From Prochlorococcus sp. AG-436-O11 (lineage in GTDB: Bacteria; Cyanobacteriota; Cyanobacteriia; PCC-6307; Cyanobiaceae): a DNA stretch of 62,904 nt. Positions within the stretch are counted from its first letter, which is position 1. Each line of letters starts with the position of its first letter. Below, piece by piece: positions 19,079-28,261 of this stretch. The DNA lies in assembly GCA_003212535.1 (NCBI GenBank), contig QCPO01000007.1, forward strand, positions 1 to 62,904, given 5' to 3'. The notes below the pieces were generated by a model, which searched no databases, had not been told where the DNA came from, and saw nothing but the letters and a program-made list of their open reading frames with translations. The position numbers and the translations under genes were made by a program.

Positions 19079-20095
19079 ATTTTTAGTTAAATCAATAGCA
19101 GTTTTGATAGCCTCAATCATGCTTTGAGGTTGGGCGATACCTTTCCCTGCGATATCAAAACCAGTTCCATGATCTGGAGATGTTCTTATAAAAGGCAATC
19201 CTATAGTTGTATTCACTGAGTAATTAAGAGCTATAACTTTCATAGGTATTAATCCTTGATCATGGTACATAGCAAGAATTCCATCATGTTTTTCTGCTTC
19301 TTGTTCTCTCCATGCTTTTGCTGATGAATTCCAGCACGAATCAGGAGAAATTGGTCCAGATAATTTTATTTCTTTATTTTTTTTACTCCAAGTCTTAATT
19401 GCATCATTTATCCAATCGTTTTCTTCACTTCCTAATATCCCATCTTCTCCCGCATGTGGATTTAATCCCGCAACTTTTAAGGTGGGATTTTTTAAGTAAT
19501 TACTAGAAAATGCTGAAAGCAGATCTAGTTTAGAATGAATTAAGTTAGTGGTTAGTTTTTTTGGGACTTCACAAAGAGCTATATGTGTTGTTGCTAATAA
19601 AGTATTGAATCTCCAACCAGTAAAAGGTGACTTAGCCGTAAATAGCATCCCAACATTTTTTATTCCGCAAGATTCTGCTAATACTTCTGTTTGTCCTGAG
19701 AAGTTATGACCTGCTAATGACCATGATTTTTTGCATATAGGGCCAGTAACTAATGCTGAACTAGGGTATTTTTTCACAATTTCAATTGCTTGTTTCAAGT
19801 AATGAAAACTTGCATTACCAAAACTTAATTTAGGATTACTAATTGCGAAAGGAATATTGAGATCGTGTATTTCATAATTATTTGGATCTACGATGTTTTC
19901 CACTCCTAAAGATTGAAGACTTATGAATGTTTCTTGTAAGATTTTTTTTGATCCAACTATCAAAATATCAATTTCTTTAGGGATTTCCTGAGAATATAAG
20001 GCTTTTAAAATTATTTCAGGACCTATTCCAGATTCATCTCCAACACTGAGAACAATTTTAAATTTATTATTTATTGTGTTTTTTTTTGAATACAT
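19055..20095 (-). CDS. pdxA: 4-hydroxythreonine-4-phosphate dehydrogenase
   Basis: PdxA acts in the DXP-dependent pathway to pyridoxal phosphate. The 346-residue protein shows GDESGIGPEI, the metal-binding histidines in FSGQTEVLA (near residue 134, QTE), GLNPHAGEDG and MYHDQGLIPMK, and the DHGTGFDIAGKG ending. The length is close to the family norm. It is 71 bp downstream of the SDR gene on the same strand. Confidence 0.95.
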   Translation of the reverse strand: MYSKKNTINNKFKIVLSVGDESGIGPEIILKALYSQEIPKEIDILIVGSKKILQETFISLQSLGVENIVDPNNYEIHDLNIPFAISNPKLSFGNASFHYLKQAIEIVKKYPSSALVTGPICKKSWSLAGHNFSGQTEVLAESCGIKNVGMLFTAKSPFTGWRFNTLLATTHIALCEVPKKLTTNLIHSKLDLLSAFSSNYLKNPTLKVAGLNPHAGEDGILGSEENDWINDAIKTWSKKNKEIKLSGPISPDSCWNSSAKAWREQEAEKHDGILAMYHDQGLIPMKVIALNYSVNTTIGLPFIRTSPDHGTGFDIAGKGIAQPQSMIEAIKTAIDLTKNSNLLSTH

Positions 20096-20166
20096 AAATA
20101 TAATTTTGGTTTTTTACAAAGTACTTTAAAACTTACCAAATAAAAATTTAATTATTAGTTTTAGTC

Positions 20167-21045
20167 TTAAATATCAATAAGACAATTTTTTAACCCTACT
20201 TTATAATTTTTATAAATAAGCTTATACCCAAGGTTCTGGCATAATAGTTTATTAGAAACCCTTCTGTTTTCTATCCAAAATGATTGGGCGATTGGAGATA
20301 AATCTTTTTTTGCTTCTTCAAATAAAATTGGTTTTGGCATTTCTAGGTCAAGTAAATCGTAGCAATATTGAATAACCTCCAATTGAGAACAAGGTTCATC
20401 ATCAGCAATGTTAATAATGCGATGGAAATTTAAACTATTTCTATTTTCTAGTAAATATATAATCGCATTGGTAATGTCATCTACATGTATTCTTGAAAAA
20501 ACTTGATTCTTTTTAGAGATAATTCTAATTTTTTTATTCTTAATTGCTTCAAATGTCGATCTTCCTGGACCATAAATGCCAGGTAATCTAAAAATTTGTA
20601 TTGGTAAGCCTGACTCAATCCATTCTTTTTCACAATTTAATCGCTTTTGACTTCGTTCTTGCAAAGGATTAGCTTGATCTTGTTCTGAAACCCATTCTCC
20701 ATAAGTATTGCCGTAGACTCCAGTAGTTGATAAATATCCGACCCAATCAAGAGATAATCTTTGCAGTTTACTCTTCATGATTTTCAAGACGGGATCATTC
20801 CCATCTTTCCCTGGCGGAATACAGCTTAAAATATGTGTTACGCCATCAAAAATGTTTTCATCAGGAACAACATTTGCCTCACTATTGAATACAAAACTAT
20901 TTTGATCATTTTTTTTAGATCTAGAACTTATTAAAGCAGTGCATCCAAGGTTTCTAATCTTTTGAGCAAAAACATTGCCGCTAAAACCACATCCAAATAT
21001 TAAGAATTTCATATTAGAACTTAGTGAACTTGCCAGATTCTTCAT
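20167..21045 (-). CDS. NAD(P)-binding epimerase-like protein (extended SDR, YeeZ-like)
   Basis: A 292-residue Rossmann protein. FGCGFSGN near residues 17-24 is the dinucleotide motif, YLSTTGVYG carries the catalytic-like S/T...Y, and RLPGIYGPGR follows, as in nucleoside-diphosphate-sugar epimerases. The substrate is unknown. Close relatives lack a YxxxK motif; here the tyrosine in GVYG is not followed by K, so it may not be catalytic. An internal ATG 11 codons on (21012) places the Rossmann strand at the very start and is an alternative start. Confidence 0.85.
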   Translation of the reverse strand: MKNLASSLSSNMKFLIFGCGFSGNVFAQKIRNLGCTALISSRSKKNDQNSFVFNSEANVVPDENIFDGVTHILSCIPPGKDGNDPVLKIMKSKLQRLSLDWVGYLSTTGVYGNTYGEWVSEQDQANPLQERSQKRLNCEKEWIESGLPIQIFRLPGIYGPGRSTFEAIKNKKIRIISKKNQVFSRIHVDDITNAIIYLLENRNSLNFHRIINIADDEPCSQLEVIQYCYDLLDLEMPKPILFEEAKKDLSPIAQSFWIENRRVSNKLLCQNLGYKLIYKNYKVGLKNCLIDI

Positions 21046-21079
21046 ACTATATTAAAGTAGTACATATGTATTGTTAGGA

Positions 21080-21316
21080 ATGAAGACATTAATTAAATCT
21101 GGAACAAAACCAGACAATTTTAGATTAAGAGATCAAACTTCTCATGTAAGTAAAAAGTTCAAAAGTTCTGAAACTTTCGTAGATTTTAAATTCTACCAAA
21201 AATTGTTTGTTGTTCTTACAGCATTGTCTACATTTTTAATATTCCCTGAAGCACCTAAGGAATTAGAAAATGTATGTAACAGTTATTATTCCAAACCAAT
21301 ATGTAATGTTTGGTAA
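21080..21316 (+). CDS. Small hypothetical protein with C-terminal C-x8-C-x-V-W
   Basis: A 78-residue protein. TTAGGA just before the ATG acts as a weak ribosome binding site, so I start at 21080 and not at a TTG 9 nt earlier. It has a basic N-terminal half, one hydrophobic segment near residues 44-60 (LFVVLTALSTFLIF), and a short tail with two cysteines ending CNSYYSKPICNVW. The same tail pattern occurs in the small protein at 47,414. Function unknown. It is divergent from the SDR gene and its stop abuts the convergent HNH gene. Confidence 0.7.
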   Translation: MKTLIKSGTKPDNFRLRDQTSHVSKKFKSSETFVDFKFYQKLFVVLTALSTFLIFPEAPKELENVCNSYYSKPICNVW

Positions 21317-21712
21317 TTAAGCGGCTTTAAAATTCGTTTTGTCATCTTCAGGATTATTGTTTTTGAAATTAGGATTAGCCCATTGCAATAATCTGATTGC
21401 TAATCTTAAATCTCCTTCCAACCATGCTCTAATAGCCATTGCTCTTCTAGGATCATAGAATCTTTGCTTTCTATACCAATACATTGCATTCTCATCTGAT
21501 TTGTCTCCATTACAAGATAGACATGCTGGCACACAATTTTCAGTTGTACTTAAACCACCTTGACTTCTTGGTAAAATATGATCAATAGATTCAGATGGTT
21601 TTCCGCAATATATACAACTCTTTCCTGTAAATCGATGAATAGACTTTCGCCATTGTCTTAATCTGAATTTAGGACATAAATCCTCTAAAAACACAGCATC
21701 ATTAGTATGCAT
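21317..21712 (-). CDS. HNH endonuclease-family protein
   Basis: A 131-residue protein with a zinc-ribbon HNH fold: CIYCG (C33, C36), the catalytic SIDHILPRSQGG (D44-H45) and CLSCN (C64, C67) followed by a lysine at 71. HNH proteins of this type are usually nucleases. It is encoded singly with no intein, phage or restriction gene beside it, and free-standing HNH proteins of this kind are conserved in cyanobacteria, so a housekeeping DNA role is likelier than a mobile element. The function is not established. Confidence 0.88.
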   Translation of the reverse strand: MHTNDAVFLEDLCPKFRLRQWRKSIHRFTGKSCIYCGKPSESIDHILPRSQGGLSTTENCVPACLSCNGDKSDENAMYWYRKQRFYDPRRAMAIRAWLEGDLRLAIRLLQWANPNFKNNNPEDDKTNFKAA

Positions 21713-21878
21713 TCAGCCAATTTGTTTAAATAAATAATGACTTAAATCTTTTAAAAGTCAACATTAATTTATTACTTTATAAGCAATATTTAGTCATGAA
21801 AAGATAACTTAGGTATTGATATATACGAAATTTCCTATTGACTATTTTAGCAATAATAAATACTAATTATGATGCAAT

Positions 21879-22340
21879 TTAGTAACTATATCTATCAATT
21901 ATTTCTTCAGAATAATCTTGATTAGTTTCTTCTAATTCTCTTTCTAACTGTTTTCTTCTTTCTTCTTTTTCTTTAGCCTCCTTTTCTTTTTTTTCTTGTT
22001 CTTTTTTTAAATTCCTTTGAAGTTGTCTATTCGGGTGGAGTTTGTCTAAATATTCAATGCAATAAGTGAACTTTTCTCTTTCCCTCACCACTGTTTCCAC
22101 AATTTGAGCTGCAGCTTGTGTGGGAGAAACTTTAAAAATTCCACCTTTTTGTTTTTTTATATATGTATAGGCTGCGTCCCAACTGCTTTCATGATCATTT
22201 CCACCATCTCTCATAGTGCAAAAAATTTCAGCTCCAAATGATCCTGCATTGGCTTTTGATGCAAACAGTGCTAAAGGGGTACATATACCACAAGTGATAA
22301 AGAGTAACTTACGTTTCGTAATTATTTTCATTAAGTTCAT
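21879..22340 (-). CDS. Secreted hypothetical protein with charged C-terminal helix
   Basis: A 153-residue protein with a cleavable-looking signal (LLFITCGICTPLALFASKANA, site near residue 32). The mature N-terminal part includes FCTMRDGGNDHESSWDAAYTYI, and cysteines near 41 and 94 could form a disulfide. Residues 100-145 are almost all K, E and R and would form a single long helix. I do not recognise a function. A start at the second methionine (MKIITKRK) is possible. The 166 bp beyond the HNH gene contain nothing evident. Confidence 0.8.
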   Translation of the reverse strand: MNLMKIITKRKLLFITCGICTPLALFASKANAGSFGAEIFCTMRDGGNDHESSWDAAYTYIKKQKGGIFKVSPTQAAAQIVETVVREREKFTYCIEYLDKLHPNRQLQRNLKKEQEKKEKEAKEKEERRKQLERELEETNQDYSEEIIDRYSY

Positions 22341-22452
22341 TTAGTTATATATAAAAATTATCTTTTATTATGATTATGTCTAGGGATCTTTAAGATTTTA
22401 TTACCCCAAATAAGTTCAATTTGGCATAATATTATGTAAAGCATTATTTGTT

Positions 22453-22650
22453 ATGGCTTCACAAATTTCTTATAAAAGCAATAAAAATCACATCAAGAAG
22501 AAATTATCTTTTCTTGAAGGAGGTCATCAACTTGAAAAGTTAGAATTTGCTCTGGCGATCGCTTTAACCAATGGCGATGAAAAAAAATCACTAATTTTGA
22601 GAAAACAGATAATTGAACTTGGTGGCAATATTGAGGAGCCAGGAACATAA
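22453..22650 (+). CDS. Small hypothetical protein (65 aa)
   Basis: A 65-residue basic protein, largely helical by composition (LSFLEGGHQLEKLEFALAIAL), with no membrane segment, cysteine pair or nucleotide motif. It starts with ATG and stops 6 bp before the convergent aminotransferase. The sequence looks protein-like and non-repetitive, which supports a real gene, but no function can be given. Confidence 0.75.
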   Translation: MASQISYKSNKNHIKKKLSFLEGGHQLEKLEFALAIALTNGDEKKSLILRKQIIELGGNIEEPGT

Positions 22651-22656
22651 ATCAAT

Positions 22657-23814
22657 TTATTTTAAATGTTTCGAAGCCACTAATAAAGCTTCTCCTGCTT
22701 GTTGGGCTGTAATTTTATTTTGATCTAGTAGTGTATTGCTAATAGCTGAAATGACTGAAATAATATCTCTATCATTAACATAACCTAAGTGTCCGACTCT
22801 AAAGATTTTTCCTTTCAAATGGTCTTGTCCACCAGCTAATAAGATATCAAATTTATTTTTTATTTTTTTTCTAAACTCTTCAGCATCGATTCCATCTGTA
22901 TCTATCGCGGTGATGGCAGGACTTAAATATTCTTCATCAGCAAATAACTTCAGATTAAGAGCTTTTGCGGCTTTACTCACTGTTAATTTATGTCTATTGT
23001 GCCTAGCAAAAATGTTTTCTAGTCCTTCTTCTCTCATCATTTTTAATGATTCATCTAAAGCAAAAACCAAATTAACTGCTGGAGTATATGGATTGCTGTT
23101 GCTCAAAAGACTTGTCTTGTAAGATTTTAAATTTAAATAAAATTTTGGTAAATTAGACTGTTCTGAAGCTTGCCATGCTTTTTTACTCATTGATATAAAG
23201 CTTAGTCCCGGCGGTATCATGTAACCTTTTTGCGAACCTGAAGCTACAATATCTAATTCCCATTCATCTACTGGTACATTGCAAGCTCCAATACTTGTGA
23301 CACAGTCAATAATTGATAATGCTTGTTTGTGATTACGAATATGAGAACTTATCATTTTTAGATCATTTAGTACTCCTGTTGAGGTTTCTGAATGCGTTAA
23401 GATGACAGCTTTAATTTCCTTTTGCTTATCTTCTTCCAGTATTTTTTTGAAATCCTCTGGATTCAATGGTGTACCCCATTCAGAATCGATTTTAATTACT
23501 TCTAATCCAAATTCTTTGGCGACCTTGACCCATCTTTGTCCAAATTTGCCATTTTCCCCACAAATAACTTTGTCTCCTTTGCTGAGGGTGTTTATTATGC
23601 CAGCTTCCATGGCAGCAGTGCCACTTCCAGTAATTGTTAATACATCATTTTCAGTTTGATGAAGCCACTTTAGATTTGCCGTAGTAATCTCAACAAGATT
23701 TTGAAAGTCTTTGCTTCTATGACCAATAGGGTGTTTTCCTAATGCTTGTAAAACTTTTTCTGGAACTGGTGTAGGACCAGGAATCATCAGAGATAATTTT
23801 TCTTGTATGGCCAC
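22657..23814 (-). CDS. Class V aminotransferase (serine/alanine-glyoxylate type)
   Basis: A 385-residue PLP enzyme beginning MIPGPTPVPEKVLQALG, the hallmark of alanine- and serine-glyoxylate aminotransferases, with GSGTAAMEA, the DCVTSIG aspartate and the Schiff-base lysine in GSQKGYMIPPG near residue 196. In cyanobacteria this enzyme is likely to transaminate glyoxylate from photorespiration. Homologues have often been mislabelled as soluble hydrogenase small subunit. It is divergent from cbiD with 30 bp between starts. Confidence 0.92.
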   Translation of the reverse strand: MAIQEKLSLMIPGPTPVPEKVLQALGKHPIGHRSKDFQNLVEITTANLKWLHQTENDVLTITGSGTAAMEAGIINTLSKGDKVICGENGKFGQRWVKVAKEFGLEVIKIDSEWGTPLNPEDFKKILEEDKQKEIKAVILTHSETSTGVLNDLKMISSHIRNHKQALSIIDCVTSIGACNVPVDEWELDIVASGSQKGYMIPPGLSFISMSKKAWQASEQSNLPKFYLNLKSYKTSLLSNSNPYTPAVNLVFALDESLKMMREEGLENIFARHNRHKLTVSKAAKALNLKLFADEEYLSPAITAIDTDGIDAEEFRKKIKNKFDILLAGGQDHLKGKIFRVGHLGYVNDRDIISVISAISNTLLDQNKITAQQAGEALLVASKHLK

Positions 23815-23844
23815 TTTTTAATTAATAGGTCATTCTTAGATTAG

Positions 23845-24993
23845 TTGTCATTAAATATTTTTCAATTACTTGGTTTGAAAAAAGGATTTTCTTTACCTTT
23901 ATGGGTTGCTGGTGCTGCTAAATCAGCCTTAAAAAAATTAGTAGGATCATCATTTCAAAATTATGAATTAATTAAAATTCCTAATGAAAAAAGACTGATA
24001 AAAATCGAAGTACATTCTGCTGCTTTAATGCAAGGTAACTCTCATGCAATGGGGATTTCTTATGCGAAGTCTTCTTTAGCCCTTGATTTAACACAAAATT
24101 TGGAAATATGGACAATAGCTTCTTTAGAAAAAAGTTTAATCAAAAATGTTTCATCAAAAAATCAGATAAATATTATTGCAGGCGATGGAGTGGGTATTGA
24201 TCAAAAGACATCCGAATTATGTATTTCTAGTTTTGCTAAAGAAGTTTTATTTGAAAATTTATTAGATATTATTCCAGATGGCTTTAAATTGAATCTTGAA
24301 ATTATTTTCCCAAATGGAAAATTTTTGGCTGAGAGAACTAGTAATAAATCATTTGGTATTGTCGAAGGATTATCAATTATTGGAACTAGTGCAGATACTT
24401 TTTCAAGTGCATCGCCTGATCAATTAAAACAAGCAAAGGCGCAGCTTGAAAATGTAATTGAAAATAATTTTAAGGGAACACTCATTTTTGTTATTGGTGA
24501 AAACGGATTGCATTTGGCAAAAAGTTGCAATATAAAATTTCCTATTATTAAAGTCGGAAATTGGATAGGACCATTATTAGTTGATGCTGCAATTAAAAAT
24601 GTTAAAACTGTTATTCTTTTTGGTTATCATGGCAAATTAATTAAATTAGCTGGCGGTATTTTTCATACTCATAATCATATAGCTGATGGGAGAATTGAAA
24701 CGCTTGTTTATTTGGCTGTAAAAGAACAAATCCCCATTGAAGTAATTATGAAATTATCTAATTTAAATACCATTGAGGAAGCTTTCTTATCTCTTGAAGA
24801 ATTTAGTAAATCTAAAGCTGATAAATTGTGGAATAAATTATCAAATTATGTTGAGGAGCGCTCTTTTGAATATGTTAATAGATATTTAAAGACAGATATG
24901 CAAATTGCTGCAGTTATTTTTGATAGGAAAAGAAAAATAAGGTGGTCTGGCTGTAATGGCAAAGACTATATTTCTTCTTTTGCATGCGATTAA
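23845..24993 (+). CDS. cbiD: Cobalt-precorrin-5B C1-methyltransferase
   Basis: CbiD methylates C1 in the anaerobic cobalamin (here probably pseudocobalamin) pathway. The 382-residue protein shows GLKKGFSLPLWVAGAAKSALKKL near the start, GDGVGIDQKT, GTSADTFSS and HTHNHIADGR. The start is a TTG; no ATG occurs before the conserved region. No cobalamin riboswitch is visible in the 30 bp upstream. No other cobalamin gene is in the window, though QueG uses the cofactor. guaA follows after 43 bp. Confidence 0.92.
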   Translation: MSLNIFQLLGLKKGFSLPLWVAGAAKSALKKLVGSSFQNYELIKIPNEKRLIKIEVHSAALMQGNSHAMGISYAKSSLALDLTQNLEIWTIASLEKSLIKNVSSKNQINIIAGDGVGIDQKTSELCISSFAKEVLFENLLDIIPDGFKLNLEIIFPNGKFLAERTSNKSFGIVEGLSIIGTSADTFSSASPDQLKQAKAQLENVIENNFKGTLIFVIGENGLHLAKSCNIKFPIIKVGNWIGPLLVDAAIKNVKTVILFGYHGKLIKLAGGIFHTHNHIADGRIETLVYLAVKEQIPIEVIMKLSNLNTIEEAFLSLEEFSKSKADKLWNKLSNYVEERSFEYVNRYLKTDMQIAAVIFDRKRKIRWSGCNGKDYISSFACD

Positions 24994-25036
24994 TATTTGA
25001 TTATGCTTTTGCAATAATTTGAGCTAACTTTTATAC

Positions 25037-26623
25037 ATGAGTCAAAAATCATTAAAAAAGGAAAGGGATCCCTCAATATTAATATTGGATTTTGGATCTC
25101 AATATTCTGAATTAATTGCTAGGCGAATCAGAGAAATCAATGTTTTTTCTCTTGTAGTTAGTAATCGCATTTCAATTGAGGAGATCCATAATATTCATCC
25201 AAAAGGGATAATTTTAAGTGGAGGACCAAACTCGGTTTATGAACAAAATGCACCTACCTGTGATCCGGCAATTTTTAGTTTGGGGATTCCTGTTCTGGGT
25301 ATTTGCTATGGTATGCAATTAATGGTTAAAGAGCTTGGAGGCTCCGTCACGCCGGCAATTAAGAAAGCTGAATATGGTAGAGCTCCTATAAATATTGATT
25401 CAAATATAGATTTGCTTTCTCAGGTCAAGGATAAATCGATTATGTGGATGAGTCATGGAGACTCAATTAATTCTTTGCCTGATGGATTTGATAAAATTGC
25501 GCATACAGAGAATACAATTCATGCGGCAATTGCAAATAATCAAAAGAAATTATTTGGCGTTCAATTTCATCCTGAAGTCATTCATTCAGATTTTGGGATG
25601 CATGTAATTAAAAATTTTGTTTATTCAATTTCTAAATGCCCGCCTGATTGGACTACTCAAACCTTTTTAGAAGAGACAATTCCTAGAATTAAGGAGCAAG
25701 TTGGTAACAAAAAAGTTTTACTTGCTTTATCAGGTGGTGTTGATTCATCAACTTTAGCTTTCCTTCTTAATAAAGCAATCGGCAAACAACTTACATGTAT
25801 GTTTATCGATCAAGGTTTTATGAGAAAGGGTGAACCAGAATTTTTAATGGATTTTTTTGATAATAAATTTCATATTAAGGTTGAATATATTAATGCAAGA
25901 GAAAGATTTATTAAGAAATTAAAGGGGGTTTCTGATCCAGAAGAAAAACGAAAAATTATAGGTGGCGAATTTATAAGAGTTTTTGAAGAGGAAAGTAATA
26001 GATTAGGTCCATTTCAGTACTTAGCACAAGGTACCCTTTATCCTGATGTTATTGAAAGTGCTGGTGCAAATGTTGATCCTAAAACAGGGGAAAGGATAGC
26101 GGTCAAAATAAAAAGTCATCACAATGTAGGAGGATTACCTAAAGATTTACAATTTAAATTAGTTGAACCATTAAGAAAACTTTTTAAAGACGAAGTAAGA
26201 AGAATTGGGGGTGCTTTAGGCTTGCCGGATGAAATCATAAAAAGGCATCCATTCCCAGGACCAGGATTAGCGATAAGAATTTTAGGTGAAGTGACTGATG
26301 AAAAACTAAATTGTTTAAGGGATGCAGATTGGATAGTGAGAGATGAAATCAAGAAAGCTGATCTATATAATGATATTTGGCAAGCTTTTGCTGTCTTATT
26401 ACCAGTTAAAACCGTTGGTGTTATGGGAGATAAAAGAACTTATGCGTGGCCAATAGTTTTACGATGTGTATCTAGTGAGGACGGTATGACGGCAGATTGG
26501 TCAAAAATTCCTTTTGAGATTTTAGAAAGAATATCTAATAGAATCGTTAATGAAGTAGTTCAAGTCAATAGAGTTGTTTACGATATAACTAGTAAACCCC
26601 CTGGAACAATTGAGTGGGAATAG
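25037..26623 (+). CDS. guaA: GMP synthase (glutamine-hydrolysing)
   Basis: GuaA aminates XMP to GMP. The 528-residue protein has a class I glutamine amidotransferase domain (catalytic Cys in GICYGMQL near residue 94, His and Glu in FHPEVIHSD), an ATP pyrophosphatase domain with LSGGVDSST, and the C-terminal dimerisation domain ending [12 protein letters not shown]. All active-site residues are present. Confidence 0.98.
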   Translation: MSQKSLKKERDPSILILDFGSQYSELIARRIREINVFSLVVSNRISIEEIHNIHPKGIILSGGPNSVYEQNAPTCDPAIFSLGIPVLGICYGMQLMVKELGGSVTPAIKKAEYGRAPINIDSNIDLLSQVKDKSIMWMSHGDSINSLPDGFDKIAHTENTIHAAIANNQKKLFGVQFHPEVIHSDFGMHVIKNFVYSISKCPPDWTTQTFLEETIPRIKEQVGNKKVLLALSGGVDSSTLAFLLNKAIGKQLTCMFIDQGFMRKGEPEFLMDFFDNKFHIKVEYINARERFIKKLKGVSDPEEKRKIIGGEFIRVFEEESNRLGPFQYLAQGTLYPDVIESAGANVDPKTGERIAVKIKSHHNVGGLPKDLQFKLVEPLRKLFKDEVRRIGGALGLPDEIIKRHPFPGPGLAIRILGEVTDEKLNCLRDADWIVRDEIKKADLYNDIWQAFAVLLPVKTVGVMGDKRTYAWPIVLRCVSSEDGMTADWSKIPFEILERISNRIVNEVVQVNRVVYDITSKPPGTIEWE

Positions 26624-26968
26624 TAGAAGGGGTATAAAGTCAGTCATAATTCGGCGATAAACCATATACATTTAAAAAAAAATAATTCCTTTATTTTTTC
26701 CTTAACTTTATCCATAAATATGGTTCAAGTAATGAAAATTACAGTAGCCGAATTTAATTACAAAGACAATAGTTTTAAAGAATAAAATCTTAGGTTTCTA
26801 AAGAATAAAAAAATCTTTTCTAAAAAGAAAACAATTCTATTTGTCTTATAAATTGAAATTAATTTTGACCCTATTTATAAGCTTTTATATTAAGTAAACA
26901 GGAAAAAACCCTCCTTTTAGAATGCGTGTATTAAGCGTGTTACTATAAATAATAGATTTTTTTATTGA
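26624..26968. other. 345-bp non-coding stretch between guaA and mreB
   Basis: Very A+T rich. It holds the probable mreB promoter at 26865-26893 and no convincing terminator after guaA. A 21-codon ATG frame at 26719 is too short and isolated to call. Nothing else is apparent. Confidence 0.6.
26865..26893 (+). promoter_or_regulatory. Probable sigma-70 promoter of mreB
   Basis: TTGACC (26865-26870) and TATTAA (26888-26893) are separated by exactly 17 bp, close to consensus and unusually strong for this genome, where a -35 box is often absent. A start near 26900 would give a leader of about 70 nt before the GTG start. Confidence 0.65.
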
Positions 26969-28036
26969 GTGAATTTTAAAAATATTTTTTGGAATAAATT
27001 CCAACTTTCTAGAGATATAGGCATTGATTTAGGTACTGCCAATACTCTGATTCATGTATCTGGTAAAGGTGTAGTGCTGGAAGAACCCTCAGTTGTTGCT
27101 ATGGATTTAGAAGAGGGAGTTCCTTTAGCAGTTGGCTCAGAAGCGAAATTAATGCTAGGAAGAACGCCAGGAAATATTAGAGCTGTAAGACCACTCAGAG
27201 ATGGAGTTATTGCCGATTTTGATGCGGCAGAACAAATGATAAAAACTTTTATTCGAAATTGTAATGAGGGGAGAGGTATATTAGCTCCAAGAATAGTTAT
27301 TGGTATTCCAAGTGGCGTTACAAGCGTAGAACGTAGAGCAGTTAGAGAAGCTGGTTTGGCTGGGGCTAGAGAGGTGCATTTGATTGATGAACCTGTTGCT
27401 GCTGCTATAGGAGCCTCATTACCTGTAACTGACCCTGTTGGAACTATGATTGTCGATATAGGTGGAGGCACCACTGAAGTTGCGGTGTTAAGCCTTGGAG
27501 GAACCGTTGTAAGTGAATCTCTTCGAATCGCTGGAGACGAAATAAATGAATCAATTGTTTCTTATCTTAAAAAATCTCATAATATGGTTGTTGGAGAGAG
27601 AACCGCAGAAAAAATCAAAATCAAAATAGGCTCTGCTTTTCCTAATGATAATTTCGACAATACTCCTTTTGAAGTTAGAGGCTTACATCTATTGTCTGGT
27701 TTGCCAAGATCAATTAGTTTAACTGCAGGAGAAATTAGAGAGGCGATGGCTGATCCACTTAGTAAAATTATTGAAGCTATAAAAAGAACATTAGAACGTA
27801 CTCCTCCAGAGTTAGCTGCAGATATTGTTGAGAGGGGAATTATGCTCGCAGGAGGTGGAGCTTTAGTAAGAGGCATAAATGATTTAGTAACTAAGGAAAC
27901 TGGAATTTTGACTCACATCGCGGAAGAGCCTTTGCTTTGCGTTGTAAATGGTTGCGGTCAAGTATTAGATAATTTTAGAAAACTTAAAAGAGTTCTTGAT
28001 ACTGTTGATTTAGCCAATGATTCAATCAGAACTTAA
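26969..28036 (+). CDS. mreB: Rod shape-determining protein MreB
   Basis: MreB is the bacterial actin that guides lateral wall synthesis. The 355-residue protein shows the actin-fold phosphate-1 motif DIGIDLGTANTLI, phosphate-2 MIVDIGGGTTEVAVLSLGG, the adenosine motif GIMLAGGGALVRGI and DEPVAAAIGA. It begins with an amphipathic FKNIFWNKF segment that could bind membrane. The start is a GTG. mreC and mreD do not follow; the next gene, after a gene-free 225 bp, is a nuclease. PBP2, a functional partner, is about 1.9 kb downstream. Confidence 0.95.
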   Translation: MNFKNIFWNKFQLSRDIGIDLGTANTLIHVSGKGVVLEEPSVVAMDLEEGVPLAVGSEAKLMLGRTPGNIRAVRPLRDGVIADFDAAEQMIKTFIRNCNEGRGILAPRIVIGIPSGVTSVERRAVREAGLAGAREVHLIDEPVAAAIGASLPVTDPVGTMIVDIGGGTTEVAVLSLGGTVVSESLRIAGDEINESIVSYLKKSHNMVVGERTAEKIKIKIGSAFPNDNFDNTPFEVRGLHLLSGLPRSISLTAGEIREAMADPLSKIIEAIKRTLERTPPELAADIVERGIMLAGGGALVRGINDLVTKETGILTHIAEEPLLCVVNGCGQVLDNFRKLKRVLDTVDLANDSIRT

Positions 28037-28261
28037 TTATTCATTTCAAATATCTTCTTAACTCTAAAAATTAAATAATTAATACTTAAAATTAGACTTA
28101 ATAAACAAATTAGGAATACTTATTTTTCTTGATAAATTAAAAATAAAAACCTTTTATTCTTTAAAACTATTGTCTTTTTTAATTATCTTTTTAAACTATA
28201 AAAAGATAAAGAATAAACTTTTCAATTAATTTAATAGATAATTTGAAATATTTTTTGAGCA

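Noticed and set aside
21317..21712. HNH gene as a mobile-element marker
   Set aside because: No intein, intron or phage gene nearby; free-standing HNH proteins of this type are ordinary in cyanobacteria.
26719..26784. 21-codon frame MVQVMKITVAEF...
   Set aside because: Too short and isolated, with no binding site or motif; could be chance in A+T-rich DNA.
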